From NCBI GenBank assembly GCA_002110465.1, contig NEED01000075.1, forward strand, positions 186,001 to 250,000: a DNA stretch of 64,000 nucleotides, given 5' to 3'. The DNA is from an unicellular cyanobacterium SU2 (GTDB lineage: Bacteria; Cyanobacteriota; Cyanobacteriia; Cyanobacteriales; Microcystaceae). The notes beneath the pieces are model-generated. The model did not search any database and had not been told where the DNA came from. It worked only from the letters and a program-made list of their open reading frames with translations. A program made the translations under genes and the position numbers. This document shows positions 27,632 through 36,288 of the stretch, piece by piece (the stretch's first letter is position 1; each line of letters opens with the position of its first letter).

Positions 27632-28333
27632 TTATGCACCTTTACTATTCATCGCAGGGATTTGAATTTCTTTGATACAAGTTGAGCGCGATAGGGAAAG
27701 CACACAATCAATAACGCTTAACAAATCTGATAGAGGAATGGCACTTGTTTCAGATTGTCCAAGTTGTTTAAGGTCGTCCAATACTTCAAGAGTACCGATA
27801 TTTCCAGGATTAATAATTGTAACTGCAATGCGATCATTACGGAGTTCTTCTCGTAGTGCATGAACCACGCCCCGAAGGCCAAATTTTGATGCAGAGTTAG
27901 CAACTTCCCGTGTAGGAAAGTTGTCCAAACCCGATAGCGAACCCATAAAAACTATTTTAGGATTATTTGCTTGACGTAGTGCAGGTAATAAAGATTTAAC
28001 TAAACGAATTGGTGCTAAAAGATTTACTGCAATTACGTTTTCTATATCTTCATCAGAACATTTTTCAAAGGAATATTCGTTAGTAAACGCTTGATTTTCC
28101 CACGTACCTCCCATATACAAAAGCGAATCCAAGGGGGAATTTTCCACAGCATTAGTAACAGCTTCAATTCCTGTTTTATGGCTAATATCTGCTTTAATCC
28201 AAGTACCAAAGCTTGAAGGAGAACGAGACACGGTAATGAGTTCGGTCGTGCGAGGCATAATATGTTCAGCAACAGCAGCACCAATACCTCGGCTAGCACC
28301 AACTATAACGACTTTATGAAAATGGTTGTTCAA
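27632..28333 (-). CDS. Short-chain dehydrogenase/reductase-like protein with altered active site
   Basis: The 233-residue classical SDR has the cofactor loop VGASRGIGAA (11-20), the NVIAVNLLAPI strand and a Ser at about 132 (GSLSG). The catalytic YxxxK reads NSASK: Lys150 is present but position 146 is Asn (AAC) instead of Tyr. The rest of that helix (ASKFGLRGVVHALREE) is typical, so the change looks like a substitution in an otherwise intact protein. It may be catalytically dead or use another proton donor. Substrate and pathway unknown. Confidence 0.85.
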   Translation of the reverse strand: MNNHFHKVVIVGASRGIGAAVAEHIMPRTTELITVSRSPSSFGTWIKADISHKTGIEAVTNAVENSPLDSLLYMGGTWENQAFTNEYSFEKCSDEDIENVIAVNLLAPIRLVKSLLPALRQANNPKIVFMGSLSGLDNFPTREVANSASKFGLRGVVHALREELRNDRIAVTIINPGNIGTLEVLDDLKQLGQSETSAIPLSDLLSVIDCVLSLSRSTCIKEIQIPAMNSKGA

Positions 28334-28534
28334 GGTTTTATTCCCTCAGATATCTGCCGCTATATGACCATAATTTTAGCTTAAGACTGTAAAAACAGAA
28401 CTGTGCGAAGAAGGGAGGTTTATCCATCCTGTGTAAATGGCTGTGTCTTTACATAAAGTGTTAGGCAAGAGAAACCATAAAAACCATAAACACCTCACCT
28501 CCCCCTCACTCTCTAGAAACAAAGGTCAAGTTAT

Positions 28535-29776
28535 TTATTCATTGCCTAAATATTTGGCCACCGTTTGCACATCCTTATCTCCTCGTCCCGAACAATTAAT
28601 AATAATACGAGGACTACCTTCTAATTGAGGACAAAGGGTTTCTAAATAAGCGATCGCATGGGAAGTTTCTAAGGCGGGAATAATTCCTTCTAATTCAGAT
28701 AAGCGTTGAAATGCTGCTACTGCTTCAGCATCAGTCACACTATAATAATCTGCGCGATGACTATCTTTAAGATAGCTATGTTCAGGGCCAACCCCAGGAT
28801 AATCTAATCCAGCACTGATAGAATGGGCTTCAATCACTTGACCATCTTCATCTTGTAACAGATAACTCATCGCCCCATGTAAGACCCCTGGACGACCTTT
28901 GGTAAGGGTTGCAGCGTGTTTTCCAGACACAATACTTTCCCCTGCTGCTTCGACTCCAATTAACCGGACGGAGGAGTCCTTAACAAACTCATAAAATAGT
29001 CCCATGGCGTTAGAACCCCCGCCCACACAAGCGAGCAGAATATCGGGTAAAACGCCCCATTTTTCTAAACTTTGGCGACGGGTTTCTTGGCCAATAATGT
29101 GATGAAAGTCGCGCACCATCATGGGATAGGGATGGGGACCGGCAACTGATCCTAGAATATAGTGGGTCGTCTCCACATTAGTTACCCAATCTCGGATAGC
29201 TTGTGAAGTAGCATCTTTGAGGGTTCCGGTTCCTGCTTCAACGGGTTGTACCGTAGCCCCTAATAGCTTCATGCGAAAGACATTCAACTTTTGACGTTCC
29301 ATATCGTGAACGCCCATATAAATCACACATTCTAAGCCAAAACGAGCGCAAACCGTGGCGGTGGCCACTCCATGTTGACCTGCCCCTGTTTCAGCAATGA
29401 TACGCTTTTTACCCATTCGTTTAGCTAACAAAACCTGTCCCAGAGCGTTATTAATTTTGTGTGCCCCAGTATGGTTTAAATCTTCCCGTTTGAGGTAAAT
29501 TTGCGGGCCAGTACCATCAGGATGACGATAATGAGCGGTTAAGCGTTCAGCAAAATACAGAGGACTTGGCCGTCCTACATAATCTCGTAATAATTGATTT
29601 AATTCTTCTTGAAAGTTGGGGTCATCTTTGTAGCGACTGTAGGCAGTTTCTAGTTCACTTAAGGCCGGCATTAAAGTTTCAGGAACATACTTCCCACCAT
29701 AGCTGCCGAAACGCCCTAAAGCGTCAGGATATTGGCCTTGTGTGGCTGAAGTGGTAGAAATAGGGGTTGTGGTCAT
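28535..29776 (-). CDS. trpB: Tryptophan synthase beta subunit
   Basis: I set the start at the internal ATG 29776 because it gives the usual cyanobacterial N-terminus ([20 protein letters not shown]) and a length of 413 residues; the frame stays open to 29854. The PLP-binding lysine lies in [12 protein letters not shown], and [10 protein letters not shown] binds the PLP phosphate. It converts indole and serine to tryptophan. It is monocistronic here, with no trpA beside it, as is common in cyanobacteria where trp genes are dispersed. Confidence 0.96.
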   Translation of the reverse strand: MTTTPISTTSATQGQYPDALGRFGSYGGKYVPETLMPALSELETAYSRYKDDPNFQEELNQLLRDYVGRPSPLYFAERLTAHYRHPDGTGPQIYLKREDLNHTGAHKINNALGQVLLAKRMGKKRIIAETGAGQHGVATATVCARFGLECVIYMGVHDMERQKLNVFRMKLLGATVQPVEAGTGTLKDATSQAIRDWVTNVETTHYILGSVAGPHPYPMMVRDFHHIIGQETRRQSLEKWGVLPDILLACVGGGSNAMGLFYEFVKDSSVRLIGVEAAGESIVSGKHAATLTKGRPGVLHGAMSYLLQDEDGQVIEAHSISAGLDYPGVGPEHSYLKDSHRADYYSVTDAEAVAAFQRLSELEGIIPALETSHAIAYLETLCPQLEGSPRIIINCSGRGDKDVQTVAKYLGNE

Positions 29777-29932
29777 TACAGTTTCGCGATTTGATCTCTT
29801 CAAAATTGTGACACTCTCGGTGTTAATTCTATCGAATTTAACGGTCGCACTCACCGTAGATCAGTCGAATCAACATCATGTTTCCCCTGCTTCCCCTACC
29901 TCAACAAAGGTAAAATTTAGAGGAAGATTTTT

Positions 29933-30583
29933 GTGAACACCTCTATTCAATTCAAAATTTTCGGAAAAAATACCATGAATCAAACCATAAATTTAGATGA
30001 TATTCGTAATGGAAAAATCAAAGATCTCGTTGGGGCTAATTTGGTTGGCGTTGATTTATCAGGGGCTAATTTAATTGAAGTTAACCTCTCCCAAGCTAAT
30101 TTACAAGGGGCTAATTTACAAGGGGCTAATTTACAAGGGGCTAATTTACGGGCTAACTTACGGGGGGCAGATTTAACAGGCGCAAATCTAACTAATGCTG
30201 ATTTTCGTAATGCTGACTTGCGCGGAACAATTCTTTTAGATATTGAAGGGAAGAATTTGAGTTTTGCTGGGGCTTTTTTGGCAGGAATTGTCCTTAGCCA
30301 TTTGGATTTAACGGGGGTTGATTTTCGCGGTTGTGACTTACGGGGTGCGACTTTGGTAGCAACAATACTGCAACAGGCTGATTTTAGTTATGCTAACTTA
30401 TCAGGAGCCGATTTATCCCAAGCTGACTTAGAGGAAGGGATTTTTCAAGGCACTTTATTACGGGGAGCTAACTTAAATGGGGCAAATTTATTATGCGCTC
30501 ACCTGGAAAATGCTGATTTAGAAGGGGTGGGGTTACAACAAACCTGCATCGAAGGGACTCCTTTACAAAATTCTCATACTTAA
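29933..30583 (+). CDS. Pentapeptide-repeat protein
   Basis: The 216-residue protein is almost entirely A(D/N)LxX pentapeptide repeats from about residue 30 on, forming a right-handed quadrilateral beta-helix. A short non-canonical stretch (LLDIEGKNLSFAGAF) interrupts them near 95. The GTG start at 29933 has AGAGGAAG 7 bases upstream; an alternative ATG is at 29975. There is no signal peptide, so it is probably cytosolic. Its 3' end overlaps the convergent nadC by 21 bases. Function unknown; cyanobacteria carry dozens of such proteins. Confidence 0.9.
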   Translation: MNTSIQFKIFGKNTMNQTINLDDIRNGKIKDLVGANLVGVDLSGANLIEVNLSQANLQGANLQGANLQGANLRANLRGADLTGANLTNADFRNADLRGTILLDIEGKNLSFAGAFLAGIVLSHLDLTGVDFRGCDLRGATLVATILQQADFSYANLSGADLSQADLEEGIFQGTLLRGANLNGANLLCAHLENADLEGVGLQQTCIEGTPLQNSHT

Positions 30584-31417
30584 ATCTAACCAGGGCGATC
30601 GCGTAATGGGCGCACTACTCGAAATATAATCAACGCCTGTTTCTGCTACAGACCGAATGGTTGCTAACGTAATATTTCCTGATGCTTCAATTTTTACCTT
30701 AACGTTATGATTACGAATCAGTTTTACTGCCTGTTTCATTAAGGTTAATTCCATATTATCTAACATAATAATATCAGCATCACCGTTCAGGGCTTGGTTA
30801 ACTTCTTCTAAGGTGGTGGTTTCCACTTCTATGGTGAGAGGATAGGGAATGGTTTGACGAATGCGAGTAATCGCTGGTTGAATGCCCCCAGCTGCTTTGA
30901 TATGATTGTCTTTGATCATTACTGCATCATCTAACCCCATACGATGATTGATTGCTCCGCCAACTTGGGTGGCATATTTTTCTAAAATTCTTAAACCAGG
31001 GGTCGTCTTACGAGTATCCACTAATTGGGTGGGGAAGTCGGCGATCGCCTCTGTATACTGTCGGGTAGCCGTGGCAATTCCACTCAAACGCATTCCTAAA
31101 TTTAAGGCAACTCTTTCTCCCATCAACAGTACGTCTAATGGTCCTTCAAAAGTGGCAATAACTTCTAGCGGTTCTACCTGGTTTCCCTCAGCGATCGCAT
31201 AATTGACTTTAACCTGATCACTCAATAATTCAAACACCCTGGCGGCTATGGGCATCCCTGCAATAACCCCTGTTTCTTTCCCTAGCCATTGTGCCTTTCC
31301 CCGTTGTTGTAAAGATAAGCCTTGAGTGGTGCGATCGCCTCGACCGAGATCTTCTCGCAACCATCCACTTAGTAACGGATCTAAAATCAGCAAAGGAGGT
31401 AACAAATTAAATACCAC
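30563..31417 (-). CDS. nadC: Nicotinate-nucleotide diphosphorylase (quinolinate phosphoribosyltransferase)
   Basis: The 284-residue protein has the NadC hallmarks: an N-terminal REDLGRGDRTT, the VDTRKTTPGLR active-site loop near residue 135, MIKDNHI near 168 and IMLDNM near 220. It makes nicotinate mononucleotide from quinolinate and PRPP in de novo NAD synthesis. The 3' end overlaps the pentapeptide gene by 21 bases in convergent orientation. Other nad genes are not in the window. Confidence 0.95.
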   Translation of the reverse strand: MVFNLLPPLLILDPLLSGWLREDLGRGDRTTQGLSLQQRGKAQWLGKETGVIAGMPIAARVFELLSDQVKVNYAIAEGNQVEPLEVIATFEGPLDVLLMGERVALNLGMRLSGIATATRQYTEAIADFPTQLVDTRKTTPGLRILEKYATQVGGAINHRMGLDDAVMIKDNHIKAAGGIQPAITRIRQTIPYPLTIEVETTTLEEVNQALNGDADIIMLDNMELTLMKQAVKLIRNHNVKVKIEASGNITLATIRSVAETGVDYISSSAPITRSPWLDLSMRIL

Positions 31418-32019
31418 TGAAATAAATTAGTTTTTTAGTTTATCATTAACCATAGATATTTTAGGATAATATTAATTAAAAGTAGCTTAAACTTTTAGAA
31501 TTAAGCTCTAATTCAAAAATGGAATCAAAGTGTGCATCTTTAGCATAATACTAAGAACATAAATCGAGAAATAGTAAGTTGATAATACAAATGATAGATT
31601 CTCAAAAAATGTTCATTATAAACAGAATGTAAACCATCTCCTCAATAAGATTACAACTAGAAGAACTGTTAATGTATAGCATAACGAGTAGTGATGTGAA
31701 CATTATCAAGTGATATTAGTCTTTAGTTTATATAGGCTAGGAACTCTTTTTTGTGTTCACTAATTGCGGAAAATGACTATGCTGGCGATTGTGGTGGTCG
31801 CTTTATAATTTTTCTGATTGTGATAGATTTTTCTTCAGGTTGCTGATTCTAAGAATCAGCGAAGAATTTGCTATTTATAATTTATAAAAGTAATAAGGGA
31901 GTTTTTTCGATTGATCTTTTAAGACATATCAATCAGACTAGATAAGCAAGATTGATCCTCAATTAAGCTAATCTTGGGATGCTATTTTTTTGACGAATTG
32001 TAATCCTCTAGTAAGTGCC
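31418..32019. other. Long divergent intergenic region between nadC and cnfR
   Basis: About 600 AT-rich bases hold the promoters of nadC (left) and cnfR (right). No reading frame of note is present. The only clear structure is the hairpin at 31831-31866. A long leader upstream of cnfR would fit its expected tight control by combined nitrogen and oxygen, but no NtcA box (GTA-N8-TAC) could be confirmed by eye. Confidence 0.5.
31831..31866 (+). repeat. Hairpin in the cnfR upstream region
   Basis: GCTGATTCT and AGAATCAGC are perfectly complementary with one base between them, and the flanks TTCTTC and GAAGAA extend the pairing across a 5-base bulge. It lies 154-189 bases before the cnfR ATG. It could be an operator or a transcript structure. 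Confidence 0.5.
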
Positions 32020-33621
32020 ATGTCCTATACAATTGCTGACAGTTGTCCAAGTTGTACTCCGTGTCAAATTGAATGTCCTACCGGGGCAATTCAAGTCAAA
32101 GATGGAGAATATCTAATTGACCAAGGACTCTGTAATAATTGCGAAGGCTATTACCCAGAACCTCAATGTGTTGTGCAATGTCCTATCAGTAGTCCAGTGC
32201 CTATTCAGGCTAAAAAAGGCAGATATAAAACAGTTAGGAGAATAGCGACTTCGGACGAATTGTTTATCAATGGTAACAATACCCCATTTGCTTCATCAAT
32301 GGTAATTTGGGAAGGATGTAATGTCTTAACAAGCGCGGCGGTTTTGCCCTGGGAAAAAGATTGTAATGGAGAATTATATTACCGGCGAGAGGTTAAACAA
32401 GGTCGTGGGACAATAATTTTTCGATTGAATGAAACCTTAGAATCAGTATCTTCTGAAGTGTTTGATTACGCATCAGATATTTCTACCTTAGAAGCGATCG
32501 ATATTCGTTCATCCGCCTTGCATCTGATTTTTGCAGCCTATGCAACTAATTTAGATCAACCGTGGGAGCAAGAGTTTGTTATTAGTGATCAACAAATTGA
32601 AGATTATTTAGGGTTAGATAAACGCAAAGATCTCAGTAAAGCAACCAAATTATCATTAATTAAGACATTAGTACAACAACCAGGCCAACTTAGGGTGACA
32701 ATTGATTGGCCAAAACAGGGAAAAGTTGAAGGGTTTACGGTTCCTGAAAGTCCTCTATGGCATATTTTGGATATTCAACATCATTTCCAGCAAGATGGGT
32801 CAGGATGTCAACATTTAGTTGGCTTAACCTTTACGATTAAACCGGGACTTTGGGCTAAATATTTTTTGAATAAACAAGCTTATAAACGACGGCTTGCTTT
32901 TTATCAATATGGGTCATTGCCTAAATTTCTTTTGACAACAGTAATGAGTATTTGGCAACAACATCAAGGAGCAGTTCGCATTATGTTGTGGTTGCTATTT
33001 AAAAGTAAAATGGGGAGAAAACAATGTTTAACGGTTTCTACCTTAATGCGGGTGGCGTATGGTCAAGGGAAAATCAATCAGTCACACTTACAACGAGAAC
33101 AAAGAAAGCGATTAATTCGCTCTTTTGAAAGTGATCTCGAAGTCCTGAACCATTATGGAATTAAAGCCGTTTTTGATCCCATTTCCTATCCCGAAACCAT
33201 TCAACCAATGTGGGTCAAACTAGCGGATTTACCCGATGATGCTGACGAAGCGTTAGAGTTTTGGATTAATGATGGTTCTCAAGAAAATCGAGTCACAGAT
33301 ACTGGTCGTCGTGGGAAATGGAATCAATTGATGAAAGCACGGATTCTGAATTTTGAATTACCTCCAGAATGGGAAGAACAATTAGCTAAATTTGAGCGAA
33401 AAAAACAACAAATTAGCAACCGAAAAAGTCGCTCTAAAAAATTATCTGATCTCACCGCCGAACAAATTTTAGCCGCTAGACAACGGCAAGGGATGAGTCA
33501 AAGAGCGTTAGCTGAAAAATTAGGTAAAAGTCAAAGTTGGATTCGAGATTTAGAAAGAGGTCGTTTTTCGGCAAAACCCGAAGATAGAGCAACTTTACAA
33601 ACGGTTTTAGGGTTAAGGTAA
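32020..33621 (+). CDS. cnfR: CnfR/PatB-type ferredoxin-HTH regulator of nitrogen fixation
   Basis: From ATG 32020 the protein has 533 residues. The N-terminus carries two [4Fe-4S] motifs: Cx2Cx2Cx3C (CPSCTPCQIECP) and Cx2Cx8Cx3C (CNNCEGYYPEPQCVVQCP). A long middle region has no recognised domain. The last 60 residues form an XRE-type helix-turn-helix (ILAARQRQGMSQRALAEKLGKSQSWIRDLERG). This order matches CnfR of Leptolyngbya and PatB of Anabaena, activators of nif genes under micro-oxic conditions, in which the iron-sulfur clusters are thought to report oxygen. The TTG at 31990 is an alternative start but adds residues not typical of the family. No nif gene is in the window. Confidence 0.85.
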   Translation: MSYTIADSCPSCTPCQIECPTGAIQVKDGEYLIDQGLCNNCEGYYPEPQCVVQCPISSPVPIQAKKGRYKTVRRIATSDELFINGNNTPFASSMVIWEGCNVLTSAAVLPWEKDCNGELYYRREVKQGRGTIIFRLNETLESVSSEVFDYASDISTLEAIDIRSSALHLIFAAYATNLDQPWEQEFVISDQQIEDYLGLDKRKDLSKATKLSLIKTLVQQPGQLRVTIDWPKQGKVEGFTVPESPLWHILDIQHHFQQDGSGCQHLVGLTFTIKPGLWAKYFLNKQAYKRRLAFYQYGSLPKFLLTTVMSIWQQHQGAVRIMLWLLFKSKMGRKQCLTVSTLMRVAYGQGKINQSHLQREQRKRLIRSFESDLEVLNHYGIKAVFDPISYPETIQPMWVKLADLPDDADEALEFWINDGSQENRVTDTGRRGKWNQLMKARILNFELPPEWEEQLAKFERKKQQISNRKSRSKKLSDLTAEQILAARQRQGMSQRALAEKLGKSQSWIRDLERGRFSAKPEDRATLQTVLGLR

Positions 33622-33626
33622 ACTAT

Positions 33627-33665
33627 GGATGTTATGATTAACGATCATAATTTAAAATAACATCC
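33627..33665. terminator. Bidirectional hairpin between convergent genes
   Basis: GGATGTTAT (33627-33635) pairs with ATAACATCC (33657-33665); inside, ATGAT pairs with ATCAT. It lies 6 bases after the cnfR stop and 51 bases beyond the end of the convergent sugar-transferase gene. No clean T-run follows, so termination is likely but not certain. Confidence 0.45.
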
Positions 33666-33715
33666 CCCTTGATTAATATCCTTCGATGAAGGTTAGCACT
33701 CAAAATATCTAGAGA

Positions 33716-34420
33716 TTAATAAGCTCCATTTTTCTGAAAAACAACAGCAATTGTTTTGAATATTAAGCGAATATCGTAAAAGATTGACCATTTTCTTTGA
33801 TAGTCTAGATCCATTTTGACGATATCTTCAAAGTCTGTTACCTTTGATCTTCCATTAGCTTGCCATTCTCCAGTAATTCCTGGTTTTACATTAAGACGTT
33901 GCCAATGATGAGCATCATATTGTTCAACCTCATCAACAGTTGGGGGACGAGTTCCCACTAAACTCATATCTCCTTTCAACACATTCCAGAATTGGGGAAA
34001 TTCATCTAAGCTAGTGCGGCGCAAAAATGATCCTAATCGAGTAATGCGTGGGTCGTTAGTATTTTTGAAGATATGTCCACTGGCTTCATTTTCAACCAAG
34101 TGCTTCATTTTATCCGCACCGACAATCATCGAGCGAAATTTGAAAATCCGAAATTGGCGACCGTGAACCCCGCAGCGAATTTGACTGTAAAATAAGGGGC
34201 CGCGATCGCTGATAGTCATAATGATTGCAATGGGAATAGTAATAATAGCCGTTATTCCCAGTCCTACTAAAGCACCGATCACATCAAGCAATCTTTTTAT
34301 TCTATTATCTACAGAAGGATGATAAGGGTGTAACTCAGAACCAGTTTTTAACTCATGGACATCTTGAGTATTAGGAGACTGAGTAGATACGGATACAGAA
34401 GTCTTGCAGTAGGCAGTCAT
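33716..34420 (-). CDS. Polyprenyl-phosphate sugar-1-phosphate transferase (WcaJ/HepD-like)
   Basis: The 234-residue protein is a bacterial sugar transferase (PF02397 type). It has one hydrophobic hairpin (about 45-72), then GPLFYSQIRCGVHGRQFRIFKFRSM, the RLGSFLRRTSLDEFPQFWNVLKGDMSLVGTRP catalytic segment and the C-terminal KPGITGEWQANGR. Such enzymes transfer a sugar phosphate to undecaprenyl phosphate at the inner membrane face and start synthesis of exopolysaccharide, O-antigen or heterocyst-envelope-type glycans. It is about 14 kb from the glycosyltransferase locus but would be the missing priming step. Long-form polyisoprenyl transferases have extra TM helices; this is the short form. Confidence 0.9.
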   Translation of the reverse strand: MTAYCKTSVSVSTQSPNTQDVHELKTGSELHPYHPSVDNRIKRLLDVIGALVGLGITAIITIPIAIIMTISDRGPLFYSQIRCGVHGRQFRIFKFRSMIVGADKMKHLVENEASGHIFKNTNDPRITRLGSFLRRTSLDEFPQFWNVLKGDMSLVGTRPPTVDEVEQYDAHHWQRLNVKPGITGEWQANGRSKVTDFEDIVKMDLDYQRKWSIFYDIRLIFKTIAVVFQKNGAY

Positions 34421-34484
34421 CGCTTCAAACTACTTAACGTGAATATTTATTAAGTAACAAGGTAGCAAAACAATGTTAGTCATT

Positions 34485-34531
34485 GTGTATGACTTATGTA
34501 TAACTTATGTATAACTTTTTATGTGTAACTT
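34485..34531. repeat. Four 11-bp direct repeats (ATGTATAACTT)
   Basis: Units at 34485-34495, 34496-34506, 34507-34517 and 34521-34531 follow ATGTRTAACTT with one or two differences; the first three are contiguous. The 11-base period equals one helical turn, so a bound protein would contact one face. They lie 65-111 bases upstream of the sugar-transferase start and about 210 bases upstream of the pentapeptide-TPR gene. Confidence 0.6.
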
Positions 34532-34741
34532 CGTCTACATTCTTTGTCGTCTAAAGTTCAACATTTGTCTAAGATCAAAAAAATTACCTAGATTAACCAC
34601 ACGCACCATTTCTAGAAAGTTTTTGAGCTTAACCGACTGGTGATGAGATGTTTCCTGAGAAACAATCAGTCATAATAAATCAAAAAACCTTTTTCTTTTA
34701 GCATCGTCTATCGAGATCAAAGCTTACCCCCAAAAACGCTT

Positions 34742-35521
34742 ATGAAACCAATTATTGTGACAACGACCGCTTTATTGACCGCTTTGAGCGTGGTCTTGCC
34801 AGCTAGAGGAGAAAACCTAGAGCATTTAAGTCAACTTTTATCTACTAAACAATGTTCTCTATGTGACCTAACCGGAGCAGGTTTAGTGATGGTTGATCTC
34901 TCAGGAGCCAAATTAATTGGGGCGAATTTAGCTGGAGCCAACCTGAGTCAAGCCAACTTAAGTGGGGCTGATCTCAGTGGGGCAAATTTAACAGGAGCTT
35001 CTTTACACGGAGCCAATCTGACAGGGGCTAATCTCAGCAGTGCTATTCTCAATGGAACCGATCTGCGAGAAGCTTATCTCAGCTATGCTATTCTCACAGG
35101 CACTAAACTTGATAATGCCTATGTTCAAGGGGCTGAGGGAATTCCTCAAAACGCAGGGAGTCCAGAATTATTTTACAATTGGGGACTCCTTGAAACCCAA
35201 AAAGGCAACTATCCAGAAGCACTTGAGCATTACGATAAAGCCCTCTTACTCGATTCTGAATTTGCTTTTGTCTATTTAGCGCGGGCATATGCAATGTTGC
35301 GTTTAGGGAATGAGATCGAAGCAACCGAAAATGCCCAGATGGCTTCTCAATTATTTGAAGAACAAAACAACCCCCAAGGCAAACAAATGTCCGAGAACTT
35401 TATTAGTAATATAGAAGCATTTCGAGAAGCTAAAAATAAGGAAAGGGGCAATCCTCAATTGGACAATTTTGTTAGAGGAGCCGCTTCAATCATGCTTCGT
35501 TTATTACCTTTAGGACTTTAA
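34742..35521 (+). CDS. Secreted pentapeptide-repeat plus TPR protein
   Basis: The 259-residue protein starts with a Sec signal ([23 protein letters not shown], cleavage near residue 23). A segment with a CSLCDL motif follows, then about 17 pentapeptides of the A(N/D)LSG type (35-125). The C-terminal part contains TPR-like helices ([44 protein letters not shown]). It is probably a periplasmic or lumenal scaffold. The combination of a beta-helix with TPRs recurs in cyanobacteria without a defined function. It is followed 56 bases later by tspO on the same strand. Confidence 0.85.
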   Translation: MKPIIVTTTALLTALSVVLPARGENLEHLSQLLSTKQCSLCDLTGAGLVMVDLSGAKLIGANLAGANLSQANLSGADLSGANLTGASLHGANLTGANLSSAILNGTDLREAYLSYAILTGTKLDNAYVQGAEGIPQNAGSPELFYNWGLLETQKGNYPEALEHYDKALLLDSEFAFVYLARAYAMLRLGNEIEATENAQMASQLFEEQNNPQGKQMSENFISNIEAFREAKNKERGNPQLDNFVRGAASIMLRLLPLGL

Positions 35522-35577
35522 CTGATGATTGCTGTCAATATTAGTCTTATCAGTTCAATTTAGAGGCTGAAAAGCTT

Positions 35578-36051
35578 ATGCTCCCACCTTGGTTAGTAAT
35601 TGGAAGTATTACCATTTTGGTAGCGGTTTTAATGAATCGTTTGTCTGCACAGGATATTAGATGGTTTAATCGCTTGCGTCGTCCTCCTTGGTTAACTTTT
35701 GAGGGGATAATTCCTTTTATTTGGATGTTCATTTTTATTTGTGCAGGTTACTCGGCTTATGTTGTTTGGATGACTAATCCTGGAGATAGCCAAATCTGGC
35801 TGTTTATGGGGGGATATTTAATCTTGGAAGGATTAATTATGGCTTATACTCCTGTTATGTGTAAACTTCGTAGTTTACGAGTCGGGACAATAATCGGTGC
35901 AACAGGTTTTTTTTGGGGGTTAATTCTCGCCCTTAATCTTTGGAAAGTTTCACCTTGGGCTGTCGTATTATTGTTGCCTTATTTACTATGGAGTCCTATT
36001 GGCACTTATGTGACTTGGAAGATGATTCCTCTTAACCCGATGGAAAGTTAA
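35578..36051 (+). CDS. tspO: TspO/MBR family membrane protein
   Basis: The 157-residue protein has five hydrophobic helices and the Trp-rich TspO signature RRPPWLTFEGIIPFIWMFIFI (about 36-56). Further features are a TPVMCKLRSLR loop and the C-terminal SPWAVVLLLPYLLWSPIGTYVTWKM. TspO proteins bind porphyrins and take part in tetrapyrrole and stress signalling, in bacteria often in the outer or plasma membrane. ATG 35578 is preceded by an A/G-rich stretch (AGAGGC) with good spacing. It may share a transcript with the preceding pentapeptide-TPR gene. Confidence 0.88.
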   Translation: MLPPWLVIGSITILVAVLMNRLSAQDIRWFNRLRRPPWLTFEGIIPFIWMFIFICAGYSAYVVWMTNPGDSQIWLFMGGYLILEGLIMAYTPVMCKLRSLRVGTIIGATGFFWGLILALNLWKVSPWAVVLLLPYLLWSPIGTYVTWKMIPLNPMES

Positions 36052-36288
36052 AACGATAACTCAATCATTATTAACGGTTTTTGCCTTCGGGAACATCTGG
36101 GCTTCTACTAGCTAGATGATCTCGATTTTCTGCTCCAGAATACAGGCTGATTTAACTGATTAAATCCTTCTGTGACTTTATATTAACTTTTTGGCAAGAG
36201 TAGATGATATGATAAGTAGTCCTAAAACCTAAGTTAGATTAAGCATACTAAGTTAATAACTGAACTCCTAATCGGCTAAGAATTGATT

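Noticed and set aside
31418-32019. NtcA-binding site before cnfR
   Set aside because: No convincing GTA-N8-TAC with a properly spaced -10 box could be found by eye.
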